The translations under genes and the position numbers were made by a program. Shown here piece by piece: positions 24,852 to 32,442 of a stretch of 64,000 nucleotides of DNA. The notes beneath the pieces were generated by a model. That model was given only the letters and a program-made list of their open reading frames with translations. It made no database searches and was not told where the DNA came from. Each line of letters opens with the position of its first letter. The first letter of the stretch is position 1. The stretch covers positions 124,001 to 188,000 of the forward strand of contig CAKSDE010000003.1 of the NCBI GenBank assembly GCA_934444735.1, written 5' to 3'. This stretch comes from an uncultured Clostridia bacterium. Lineage in GTDB: Bacteria > Bacillota > Clostridia > UBA1381.

Positions 24852-25706
24852 ATGTATTTCAATATGGATAAACCTGTAAATGCCGTCATGTTCGGTAAGA
24901 TGACTCAATCCCGCGGTCACTGGCACAACGGCCGCTGTATAAACAATCATATGCTTTTGTACATCATTTCAGGCAAGCTCAATATGCAAGTCGGAAACAA
25001 AGTTTACTGCATTCTTCCGGGAGAACTGCTGCTTATCCCCGAAAATACATTTTATAAACCGCTCGACACAAGCGGCTGCACATATTATTTTTTCCATTTC
25101 AATGCCTGCTCCGATCTTCCCGACACGATTCTGCCGGTTACGATAAGAAATGAAACTCTTCCCGAGAATTGCTATGCTTATCTTTACAGTGTTAATAAAA
25201 AACCGGTCATAAGAATCGATATACATACCCATATAACCAATCACAGCGCCGTAGACAATATATTTCTGCGCATTTCGGGCATGAATGTTTCAAAAAATTC
25301 CTCGGGGAAAATATTGCTCGACAATCTCCTGCGAGAGCTGCTCATTCAGATAGATCTTGACTCTCTGCAAACCACAAAATCCAACAACACTCTCGAAAAA
25401 ATCCTTGTCTACATTCATGCCAACTTCAGCCGCGATATAACCCTTGACTCGATAAGCCGTGAATTTCTCATATCGAAATCCTATATATCACGTCTATTCC
25501 GCGGCTTTCTGAACACGACCGTATCGCACTACATAAACCGCATACGCTTGGGAAATGCCTGCGAGCTGCTCTTAAACAGCAGTATGCCGATAAGCGAAGT
25601 TGCCGAAAAATCAGGGTATTCCGACCAATATTACTTTTCAAAGGTTTTTAAGAAATTTTTCTCGGTCTCGCCCAGTGCTTTCAGAAAAAACAACACAGTC
25701 ATTTAA
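24852..25706 (+). CDS. AraC-family transcriptional regulator (locus A)
   Basis: A 284-residue regulator. The N-terminal half is a cupin-like sensor (HWHNGRCINNHMLLYIISG...LPGELLLIPENTFY) with the usual HWH metal/sugar pocket pattern. The C-terminal 100 residues hold two helix-turn-helix motifs: ITLDSISREFLISKSYISRLF and ISEVAEKSGYSDQYYFSKVFKKF. The ATG at 24852 is preferred over the in-frame GTG at 24843, because AAAGG lies ten bases before the ATG but only two before the GTG. It is transcribed away from the locus A operon, and is the obvious candidate for its activator. Its stop codon overlaps the stop of the convergent glycosidase gene in the shared sequence TTAA. Confidence 0.9.
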   Translation: MYFNMDKPVNAVMFGKMTQSRGHWHNGRCINNHMLLYIISGKLNMQVGNKVYCILPGELLLIPENTFYKPLDTSGCTYYFFHFNACSDLPDTILPVTIRNETLPENCYAYLYSVNKKPVIRIDIHTHITNHSAVDNIFLRISGMNVSKNSSGKILLDNLLRELLIQIDLDSLQTTKSNNTLEKILVYIHANFSRDITLDSISREFLISKSYISRLFRGFLNTTVSHYINRIRLGNACELLLNSSMPISEVAEKSGYSDQYYFSKVFKKFFSVSPSAFRKNNTVI

Positions 25707-27803
25707 CACTTTTTGTGCAAAAATACCGCTCCGGCTTTTGATTCGGGCAATGTAATGCTCTTACTGTCTGTTTTTTGCAAAACATTTTCTGTGCAGTCTG
25801 CCGTAATAACCAAATCAACGTCAAAATCAAAGTCCATAGATACCTTTTTTTCACGTTCATCTTCATATGCATATAAAATCACATATTTATCTTGGTTTTT
25901 ATATACGCGTACCATCGCGCTGTCACACTCTGCCATCTCATCGGTATTTTGGAACGTATATTCTCCGAGCGCCGGATAAATCTTTTGCGAAAGCCGCACG
26001 ATTTTTTCAAGATATTCCCACTGCTTCGGGTCATTTTTAAAGGTATTGTCTTCCTCTAAATCGTATATCCAGAAATAGCAGCCGTTTACAAAAGTCCTGT
26101 TTATGTACTCGGTCGAATATTTTCCGATATGAGTCGGGCGCATCACATTTTTTATCCTCGGATAAACCATATCCACCAGTATCTGATGCGGATACATATA
26201 GCGGTAAAGCTCGGGGAAAGAGGAATCATGATCATATAAAAATGACGATATCAGCTGTCCGTCTACCATAGAGCCATATACATCAGAGCATCCCTCGGTC
26301 ATAATATTTATCTTATTGCCCTGCTGAGTCACAATTTTTTCCACACGCTCCAAAAGCTTACAATATCCCTTTTCCCAATCATACAAGCCGTGATTATGCT
26401 CTTTTGCATGACACACAAACGGCGTTGAGAACGCAAGCTGATCAAGATATACTCCGTCCGCTCCCAAATCCGCAAGATATTTTACCGAATTGTACAGATG
26501 ATCCTGCCAAACTTCGCTTGCGGCACACATAGCGTTAAAGATAATGCTTGTATCTCCGTATTGTTCTTCTTTCGGAGTGCCGTCGGCACGTATCACCCGT
26601 CCTTTTTTTCAAAAGCTCCGAATCCTTCATAACTTCAATATTATAAAGGCGCGCATTTACGTAAAATGAAACGTATATTCCCATCTCATGCGCTTTTTTA
26701 ATACTGCTGCGCAAACTTTCTTCGCCGCCCAATTCCTCATCTGCTATATATTCGGGGAATCCGTTATCGAATCCGCCCCTGTGCCAGCCGGCAATAAGCA
26801 AATGATTTATGCTTTTCTCTTTCGCCTCGTCCAAAAGCTTTTCAAAATCTGAAAATTTATGGACAATACCTCTCGTCTGGTATTTAAAATCATAGTGTGC
26901 AAACATTGCCGCACTGTTTTGAAACCATTCGTTTGTTTTCTCTTTTTTCTCATTCTTGCAATATATTTTCGCACCCTCGCGCCAGTCGCCCTCATGGAGT
27001 GCCAGAACAATTCCGTCCATAGAAAAATCATCTGACGTTTCAACCTTTTTCATGAAATAGAAATTCATTCCGGGCAGTGTGTCGCCAAAGGTTGAAACCG
27101 AAAGCGGACATATTCCGTTGTCTTTTCTCATTCCGAAATACATTCCGCCGTTATCGGAATAATAATCTGTCCACTTCATCGAAAATTCGGGACAGCAATA
27201 GTTATAGAGCCTGTACTGTCCGTCCTCACCCTTATTATTGCCAAGTCCGTCCATTGAGTATGTAGATGAATATTTCTGCCATTGCCAGTGAATCTTTTTA
27301 GGCTCCTTTGAAACGTGCGATATTGGGTTTTTAATTTTAAGTCCCGCAACATATGGATAAACAAGCACATCATTTTCGTAATTTTCACCATGGTATATCC
27401 CATTTATGCAAGGGTAGTGGCAATCATCTATCACAAGTCCGCTGTTATTTTTAACGTCTATTTTAAATTCGGCTGTTTGTTTTCCTTTAAAATCAATCTC
27501 AGCCGTAACCTCTATATCTAAAATCTCATCATTGCAGTAAACGCACGGATAATGAATTATCAATGACGTATCCGTCTCGCCGATTTCCGGCTTAAGGCAT
27601 GGATTTTTGTACATCTGCTCATTTGTCGGTGCCGTTATAATACCTTTTGATGTCAACATCGTAAACGGATTCGGGATACGCAAAAGACTTTTCATCAAAT
27701 CGTCTCCCGTTTTTTCATTAAATACAGATAATATCCGACCGTTAGCAGCATTTACTGCAATCGTCAGATCCCCGACAGTCTTAGAAATTCTGCTCTTATA
27801 CAT
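25703..27803 (-). pseudogene. DUF6259-type TIM-barrel glycosidase interrupted by one frameshift
   Basis: Two overlapping frames encode one protein. Codons 1-399 (from ATG 27803) contain an N-terminal beta-sandwich and the start of a (beta/alpha)8 barrel (LLIAGWHRGGFDNGFPEY). The rest, in another frame, continues the barrel (LADLGADGVYLDQLAF; INIMTEGCSD) and ends in a beta domain. The frames join at a run of seven T on the plus strand (26603-26609, A7 in the mRNA). Removing one base gives a continuous frame of exactly 700 codons. I assign DUF6259 from memory of related proteins. It has no signal peptide. The start overlaps the kinase stop by eight bases, with GGAGGAG upstream of ATG 27803. It may be a pseudogene, a phase-variable gene or a sequencing error. 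Confidence 0.75.
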
Positions 27804-28917
27804 TTTCTCCTCCCGATATTTCACTCCATTTTTCTCTTGCCAATCTTATTGCTCCACTCACAGGCGGAGCACTCAAAATCTCTATATCATATTTCCTCGG
27901 ATTTTTAAGCTTATTTTTTATCAAATCCGGCAAATCATCTCTTGAAGAAAGTCTGCCTGCAATCACAACTTTCACCCTATCACCCGAAAATCCGTTTGAT
28001 GCGGTTTCCAGTATATGTGCCGCAACGGCAATATTTCTGTCGATAATTCTTTTTGACACCTCATCTCCCCTTCGAGCCGCATCAAAAACCATAGTCGAAA
28101 ATGATGCTATATATTTCTTCCTTTTTTTGTAGATTTCCTCTAAAAGCAAATTCAGATCCATACCCGATTTTTCTGTAATCATTTCGGACAAAAGCGTCTT
28201 TTCGCCCGTGCCGTCATATGCCGAATATACCGCCGAGAGCGCATCTCTGCCGATATTGTATGCACTTGCTCCCTCGTCTATCAGATACCCCCAGCCCGAA
28301 ATTCTCGTAAGTTTACCGTCCAAAACCTTGTACGCACATACACCGGTTCCCAAAATCAGTGTCACTCCGTCTTTTTCGCCCAGGCCCGCCGATACTATAT
28401 TTTCATTATCACTTCCGTTAAATGCCGCTTTAAAGTGAAATTCATCAAAGAACTGTTTGAATATCTGTCTTGAACTTCCCGAGCTGCCTCCTGCGATTCC
28501 TGCAAACATTACAACATTTGATAGTGAAATTCCGCGGCATACTTTGTAAATTGCTTCCTTTAAAACAGACTTCGACGCTTCTATACCAATATCAAACGGA
28601 TTACACGGTCCGGTATGTACAAAGTTGATTCGTTCTCCATCGCTGTTTTCCAAAACCAAATCCGTCTTTGTTCCTCCGCCGTCAATTCCGAGATAATATA
28701 TGCGGTTATGCTCCGAAAAGAGCTGCTCAACGCTTGTATTAAATATTTCCGATAATTTAAACAATACATCAATCGCCGGAATACACGCTCCGACCTCCCA
28801 TTTTGAAACCGTTTTTTCCGAATATCCTATAAGCTCACCCAGATCATGCTGCGTCATACCCATAGAGTTTCTGAAGTTTTTTAGATTCCGTGAAAAATTT
28901 TCTCCGTATCTGTCCAT
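27796..28917 (-). CDS. XRE helix-turn-helix / BadF-type sugar kinase fusion
   Basis: Residues 1-65 are an XRE-type DNA-binding domain (LKNFRNSMGMTQHDLGELIG, then YSEKTVSKWEVGACIP). Residues 74-373 are a BadF/BadG/BcrA/BcrD ATPase fold of the N-acetylglucosamine kinase type, with the phosphate-1 loop YLGIDGGGTKTDLVL and the LILGTGVCAYKV and SGWGYLIDEGASAYNIGR segments. The catalytic part should phosphorylate an amino sugar. The attached DNA-binding head suggests a kinase that also represses its own genes, as HTH-ROK proteins do, but with an XRE head. It starts two bases after the murQ stop, and the last murQ codons supply AGGAGG as its ribosome binding site. Context points to N-acetylglucosamine or N-acetylmuramate use. 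Confidence 0.87.
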   Translation of the reverse strand: MDRYGENFSRNLKNFRNSMGMTQHDLGELIGYSEKTVSKWEVGACIPAIDVLFKLSEIFNTSVEQLFSEHNRIYYLGIDGGGTKTDLVLENSDGERINFVHTGPCNPFDIGIEASKSVLKEAIYKVCRGISLSNVVMFAGIAGGSSGSSRQIFKQFFDEFHFKAAFNGSDNENIVSAGLGEKDGVTLILGTGVCAYKVLDGKLTRISGWGYLIDEGASAYNIGRDALSAVYSAYDGTGEKTLLSEMITEKSGMDLNLLLEEIYKKRKKYIASFSTMVFDAARRGDEVSKRIIDRNIAVAAHILETASNGFSGDRVKVVIAGRLSSRDDLPDLIKNKLKNPRKYDIEILSAPPVSGAIRLAREKWSEISGGENV

Positions 28918-28919
28918 AG

Positions 28920-29738
28920 TTACCTCCTCACCGTATGATATTTTTCCAATATACTTCTTAAATTCCAGTCATTTTCATCTAAAAGCGTCTTTGCTTTGTC
29001 ATCATCACAACCGAGCACTTCTTTTACAATCCCAATCATTCGCTTTGTCAGCTTTTTATTGGCAGGTTTTAAGTTAATCATAAGATTTTCATAAACCTTC
29101 CCGGTTTTTATCATAGCCGTCGTGGAAAGCATATTCAATACAAGCTTTTGCGCCGTACCTGCCTTCATTCGCGTCGACCCTGTTACCACCTCGGCGCCCG
29201 TATCGGTCACAATCGATATGTCCGCCGTTTTATCAAGCTTACTTCCCTCATTGCAGGTTATTCCGATTGTTTTGGCGCCTTTTTCTTTTGCCATATCAAG
29301 CGCTCCCAAGATATATGCGGCATTTCCGGCAGCAGATATTCCGACAACGGTGTCGTTATCTTTAATATCATACTTGCCCAAATCCTCCGCGCCTGCCTCA
29401 TAGTTATCTTCCGCTCCCTCCGATGCCGTAAACATCGACTCATGTCCGCCCGCAATAATACCGACAACCAAATCCTTAGATACGCCGAATGTCGGCGGGC
29501 ACTCTGCTGCATCGACAATCCCGAGCCGTCCCGAAGTTCCGGCGCCTATGTAAAAAAGCCGTCCTCCTTTTTCCATGCCCGAAATTATTGCATCGCACGC
29601 TTTTTCAATTCTGTCAAGCGCCTTTTCTACTGCCATAACCGAGTTCATATTTTCACGGTTTATTATGCGTAATATTTCCCCCGTACTCATTCTGTCAATA
29701 TTCATTGTATCAGGGTTTCTCATCTCTGTTTTCTGCAT
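28920..29738 (-). CDS. murQ: N-acetylmuramic acid 6-phosphate etherase
   Basis: A 272-residue SIS-domain enzyme that splits the lactyl ether of MurNAc 6-phosphate to give GlcNAc 6-phosphate and D-lactate in peptidoglycan recycling. The family signature FYIGAGTSGRLGIVDAAECP is present near residue 65, as are GHESMFTASEGAEDN and GSTRMKAGTAQKLVLNML. It is slightly shorter than the usual 300 residues, because of a short N-terminus and C-terminal UBA-like tail (LLDENDWNLRSILEKY). AAAGGAG precedes ATG 29738. It is first in an operon with the HTH kinase and the broken glycosidase, behind a structured leader of about 270 bases. Confidence 0.95.
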   Translation of the reverse strand: MQKTEMRNPDTMNIDRMSTGEILRIINRENMNSVMAVEKALDRIEKACDAIISGMEKGGRLFYIGAGTSGRLGIVDAAECPPTFGVSKDLVVGIIAGGHESMFTASEGAEDNYEAGAEDLGKYDIKDNDTVVGISAAGNAAYILGALDMAKEKGAKTIGITCNEGSKLDKTADISIVTDTGAEVVTGSTRMKAGTAQKLVLNMLSTTAMIKTGKVYENLMINLKPANKKLTKRMIGIVKEVLGCDDDKAKTLLDENDWNLRSILEKYHTVRR

Positions 29739-29755
29739 TTTCTTTTCTCCTTTTT

Positions 29756-29999
29756 ATGGGTAAATTTTTAGGTAATTGTAAAACTAACGTTTTCCAATTA
29801 AAATTCTTAGGTAGAAATAAAAAGTTCCGGCTGATTTTAATTTTACGGCAGGTTGAAACTTTTTATTTCAGCCAAAAATGACGCACATGTCGTCATTTTT
29901 GATTATAAATCAGGGGTTGACACCCCCGATACCCCCATAAGAATGATGGCTAAAAAGTAAAAATTACATTTTACTTTTTACCTAATGGGTAAATTTTTA
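29756..29999. mobile_element. Candidate 216-bp mini-element (MITE-like) in the murQ leader
   Basis: A 15-base direct repeat (ATGGGTAAATTTTTA at 29756-29770 and 29985-29999) flanks a segment (29769-29984) whose ends are imperfect inverted repeats: TAGGTAATTGTAAAAC on the left, and TAGGTAAAAAGTAAAATG read inward from the right. Inside lie three more hairpins: AATAAAAAGTT/AACTTTTTATT, AAAAATGACG/CGTCATTTTT, and AAAAAGTAAAA/TTTTACTTTTT near the right end. No gene fits inside. The left 34 bases recur at 61145-61178. The murQ transcript would read through it. This covers most of the 337-base gap between murQ and the GH42-like gene. Confidence 0.5.
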
Positions 30000-30013
30000 C
30001 TCTATCTAATACA

Positions 30014-30042
30014 ATTTTACACCGACGTTTTTCTATTGTCAA
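30014..30042 (-). promoter_or_regulatory. Promoter of the murQ operon
   Basis: TTGACA (30042-30037), a 17-base spacer and TAAAAT (30019-30014) on the minus strand. It implies a leader of about 270 bases before murQ. Confidence 0.8.
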
Positions 30043-30069
30043 CCGAATATACAGAGTGAGGTTTGCTGC

Positions 30070-30092
30070 AATTCTCTAAATAAGAGAATTGT
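30070..30092. terminator. Hairpin over the stop of the GH42-like gene
   Basis: CAATTCTCT pairs with AGAGAATTG around the TAG stop. No T-run follows on the minus strand, so termination would be weak. Confidence 0.4.
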
Positions 30093-32217
30093 CTTTATCG
30101 GTGTTTTCTTTTAAAAATACTGCATAATTACTGTTTATATTAATTGAATCCGTATCCTTATAATGCACATTATTTACCACATCAAAAAAGTCCGCTTTTT
30201 TCTTTAATTGTACTATTTTGCCGTCAGCCGAGAAAACCCCCATAACCGTATCGTTTGCATAGACTGTGCTGTTTAGCGGTGCATACATATGACAGCCCGC
30301 ATTTTCGCAGATTTTTCTTATCATTTTGCGTCCAACCGGCGGAACGCACGATAAAATACTCACACCGCCGTCCTTTCGTATTCTGCTTACCACCGCGATT
30401 GCACTGTCAGACGGCATATCGGAAAGCTCCGGAATATGTTCATATTCCGCCATAGCTTTTCTTTCTTCGTACGTCATCTCACATCTGATGCCGTCTTTTG
30501 CCATGACTTCAATATAGGGAAATTCACCCATCTTATGTTCCTTTACCTCAAACCCTGTGATTTTCTCCACATTCTTAATATCAAACTTATCCCCTATAAT
30601 TCCTGCGGCATAGTTCCATATAACAGTTGCTTTAGGGTTTATCCTGCTCTTAATTTTCTGCCATTTTGACTCTTGCAATTTAAATGTATTCATGAAGATA
30701 ATTACTTTGTATCGCCTGAGATCTATTTCATCCATGTCATTTAATCTGTACATATCATGCGGTGCGCCGACTAATGCCGCCTCACACTGCATATCCTGCA
30801 TACTTCTTAAATGAAACGCATAATTTTGAGTAGTGTATATCAGATTTTCCTCGTCTGCCACAAGCAATATTTCGGCAATGCTTTTACCCTTTTTCAATCT
30901 CTTTTTGAGAGAATACATATCACTAATTGCACCCAAAACTTTTTTATCGCTGTACCAGCCGCTGCCGAGATCCATCCACCAAAGTATTGAATTGCTCTGA
31001 GCATTTCTCAAAAATTCGCGCCACAAAATTGCAATAAAGTCATCGACACTTTTCTGCACCTTCGGATTGTTTCTTATATCTATTTCGTCTATCCAGATTT
31101 TTTTGCGGTTTACCGACATAGGAACACAGTATGATCCTCCCGGCTCGCCAAGTTCATTTCTGTAATAAGACTTCGGTGCGCAGATATAATCAATATAAGG
31201 CGAATGAAGAATCTCTTCCAAATCCGTATGTCCGTGATAATCCGCACCGCTGTGCATGATATATCCGTGAAAGCATACCACAAGCTTGCCTGTTTTCTCC
31301 TTGATAATCTTCCCGAAGTATTCCGCCGTATTTAGCGCCAAATCTTTTCTGTACAGATTATAATCGATATAATTTTTACTTTTTTCCTCCATATGGAAAA
31401 ACTCTTCAAGAGTTCCGGTGTTTTCATATCTCTGTTTGTTTGTCGGCAAAGGAACATTTTCCCATGTAAGCTTATCCACACCCCAGCGTTTCTTTAAACT
31501 ATCGCAGCTGCCGTATTTATCCAGTGCCCAATCAAAAAATGCTTTTCTGTTATCAATTCCGAAATCGGCACTGTCGCCCCACATATGCGTTTCTCCGCAC
31601 TTTCCCGTGCCGAAATGATAACCTATGATTCTATCGGCATATTTGCTGTTTTCCAAAGCTTCAATCAACTTTTCGGTATACTCCTTTGCAGCTTTTAACC
31701 ACTTTTTTGAAGAAAAGCTCACCTGGGCAATCTTATATTCACGGTTTCGTACCTGCTCTTCCGTTTCGGTTATTCTCCTAAGCTCATCCGGAGTCCACGG
31801 CATATATTCCTGCCATTCACTCCCTACCAGATCTTGTATTTCATCTCTTGTCCTCGGTCCGTTTTCATATACATATACCGCTTCGGGGTTCTTTTTAAGC
31901 CACTCTACAGGCGGATTCAAGCGAAATCGCGGTATGTAATATATCTCTGGATTTGCCGACATAACCGCCTCCAATACCGCAAGCGGCGTCTTAAAATCAT
32001 ATACTCCGTCCCCTACCCAGCCATTGCTGATTGTGCAGGAATGAATCTTCACGCCCACCTCCGCCATTTCTTTATGATGCTGTTTATTTTTATCTATAGA
32101 TTCATACAATATATGGTTTCCCTCTTTATCAAAGACAGGCGGATCGGTTCCGAATCCCAGCTTTGACCAGAATATAAATTCATCTTCCATGAGTTTTAAA
32201 CTTGCAGTAATATCCAT
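30076..32217 (-). CDS. GH42-like beta-galactosidase-type glycosidase, cytosolic, 713 residues
   Basis: The N-terminal TIM barrel shows the clan GH-A / GH42 style: a GYHFGTGKCGETHMWG segment with a candidate acid/base Glu near residue 207, the typical FDWALDKYGSCDSLKKRWG stretch, and KKIWIDEIDI with a candidate nucleophile Glu near residue 375. A Rossmann-like middle domain (EILLVADEENLIY...KVIIFMNTFKL) matches the GH42 trimerisation domain, and a small beta domain ends the chain. There is no signal peptide, so it acts on imported oligosaccharides. It is monocistronic, with a strong promoter and a striking palindrome upstream. AAGGATAGGG precedes ATG 32217. The true substrate could be a beta-galactoside or another pyranoside, since the sequence is divergent. 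Confidence 0.75.
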   Translation of the reverse strand: MDITASLKLMEDEFIFWSKLGFGTDPPVFDKEGNHILYESIDKNKQHHKEMAEVGVKIHSCTISNGWVGDGVYDFKTPLAVLEAVMSANPEIYYIPRFRLNPPVEWLKKNPEAVYVYENGPRTRDEIQDLVGSEWQEYMPWTPDELRRITETEEQVRNREYKIAQVSFSSKKWLKAAKEYTEKLIEALENSKYADRIIGYHFGTGKCGETHMWGDSADFGIDNRKAFFDWALDKYGSCDSLKKRWGVDKLTWENVPLPTNKQRYENTGTLEEFFHMEEKSKNYIDYNLYRKDLALNTAEYFGKIIKEKTGKLVVCFHGYIMHSGADYHGHTDLEEILHSPYIDYICAPKSYYRNELGEPGGSYCVPMSVNRKKIWIDEIDIRNNPKVQKSVDDFIAILWREFLRNAQSNSILWWMDLGSGWYSDKKVLGAISDMYSLKKRLKKGKSIAEILLVADEENLIYTTQNYAFHLRSMQDMQCEAALVGAPHDMYRLNDMDEIDLRRYKVIIFMNTFKLQESKWQKIKSRINPKATVIWNYAAGIIGDKFDIKNVEKITGFEVKEHKMGEFPYIEVMAKDGIRCEMTYEERKAMAEYEHIPELSDMPSDSAIAVVSRIRKDGGVSILSCVPPVGRKMIRKICENAGCHMYAPLNSTVYANDTVMGVFSADGKIVQLKKKADFFDVVNNVHYKDTDSININSNYAVFLKENTDKDNSLI

Positions 32218-32268
32218 CTTAAATCCCTATCCTTTTCGTTATAATCAGCCAGATTATCTGCTAATTCT

Positions 32269-32297
32269 ATATTATATTTCCCGTCATTTTTTGTCAA
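32269..32297 (-). promoter_or_regulatory. Promoter of the GH42-like gene
   Basis: TTGACA (32297-32292) followed by overlapping -10 candidates TATAAT (15-base spacer) and TAATAT (17-base spacer) on the minus strand. Confidence 0.75.
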
Positions 32298-32306
32298 CCC
32301 CCAAAT

Positions 32307-32353
32307 AATGGCAAAAAAATTGCCATTTCTCTCAAAGCAAGAGAAGAATGGCA
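32307..32353. promoter_or_regulatory. Candidate operator: palindrome plus a third half-site
   Basis: AATGGCA (32307-32313) and TGCCATT (32321-32327) form an inverted repeat with a 7-base spacer just upstream of the -35 box of the GH42-like gene. A third AATGGCA lies at 32347-32353. The position upstream of -35 fits an activator site. Confidence 0.5.
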
Positions 32354-32374
32354 CGAATACTTTTTCTGTAAGCT

Positions 32375-32412
32375 AAAAGGACCGAATCCCTCTTAATTAT
32401 GGGATTCAGTCC
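32375..32412 (-). terminator. Terminator of the locus B operon
   Basis: On the minus strand GGACTGAATCCC pairs with GGGATTCGGTCC (32412-32401 and 32390-32379, one G-T pair), followed by TTTT, 30 bases after the last locus B stop. Confidence 0.8.
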
Positions 32413-32442
32413 TCGCCATCTGATTATTTTTTTGTTGATCTA

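Noticed and set aside
26535..26596. Second half of the DUF6259 gene as an independent gene from GTG 26596
   Set aside because: No ribosome binding site lies upstream and the protein would begin inside a TIM barrel. The single-base frameshift explains both halves.
26603..26609. Programmed -1 ribosomal frameshift at the A-run
   Set aside because: The needed shift is +1 relative to the first frame, not -1, and no downstream pseudoknot is evident, so a simple insertion is more likely.
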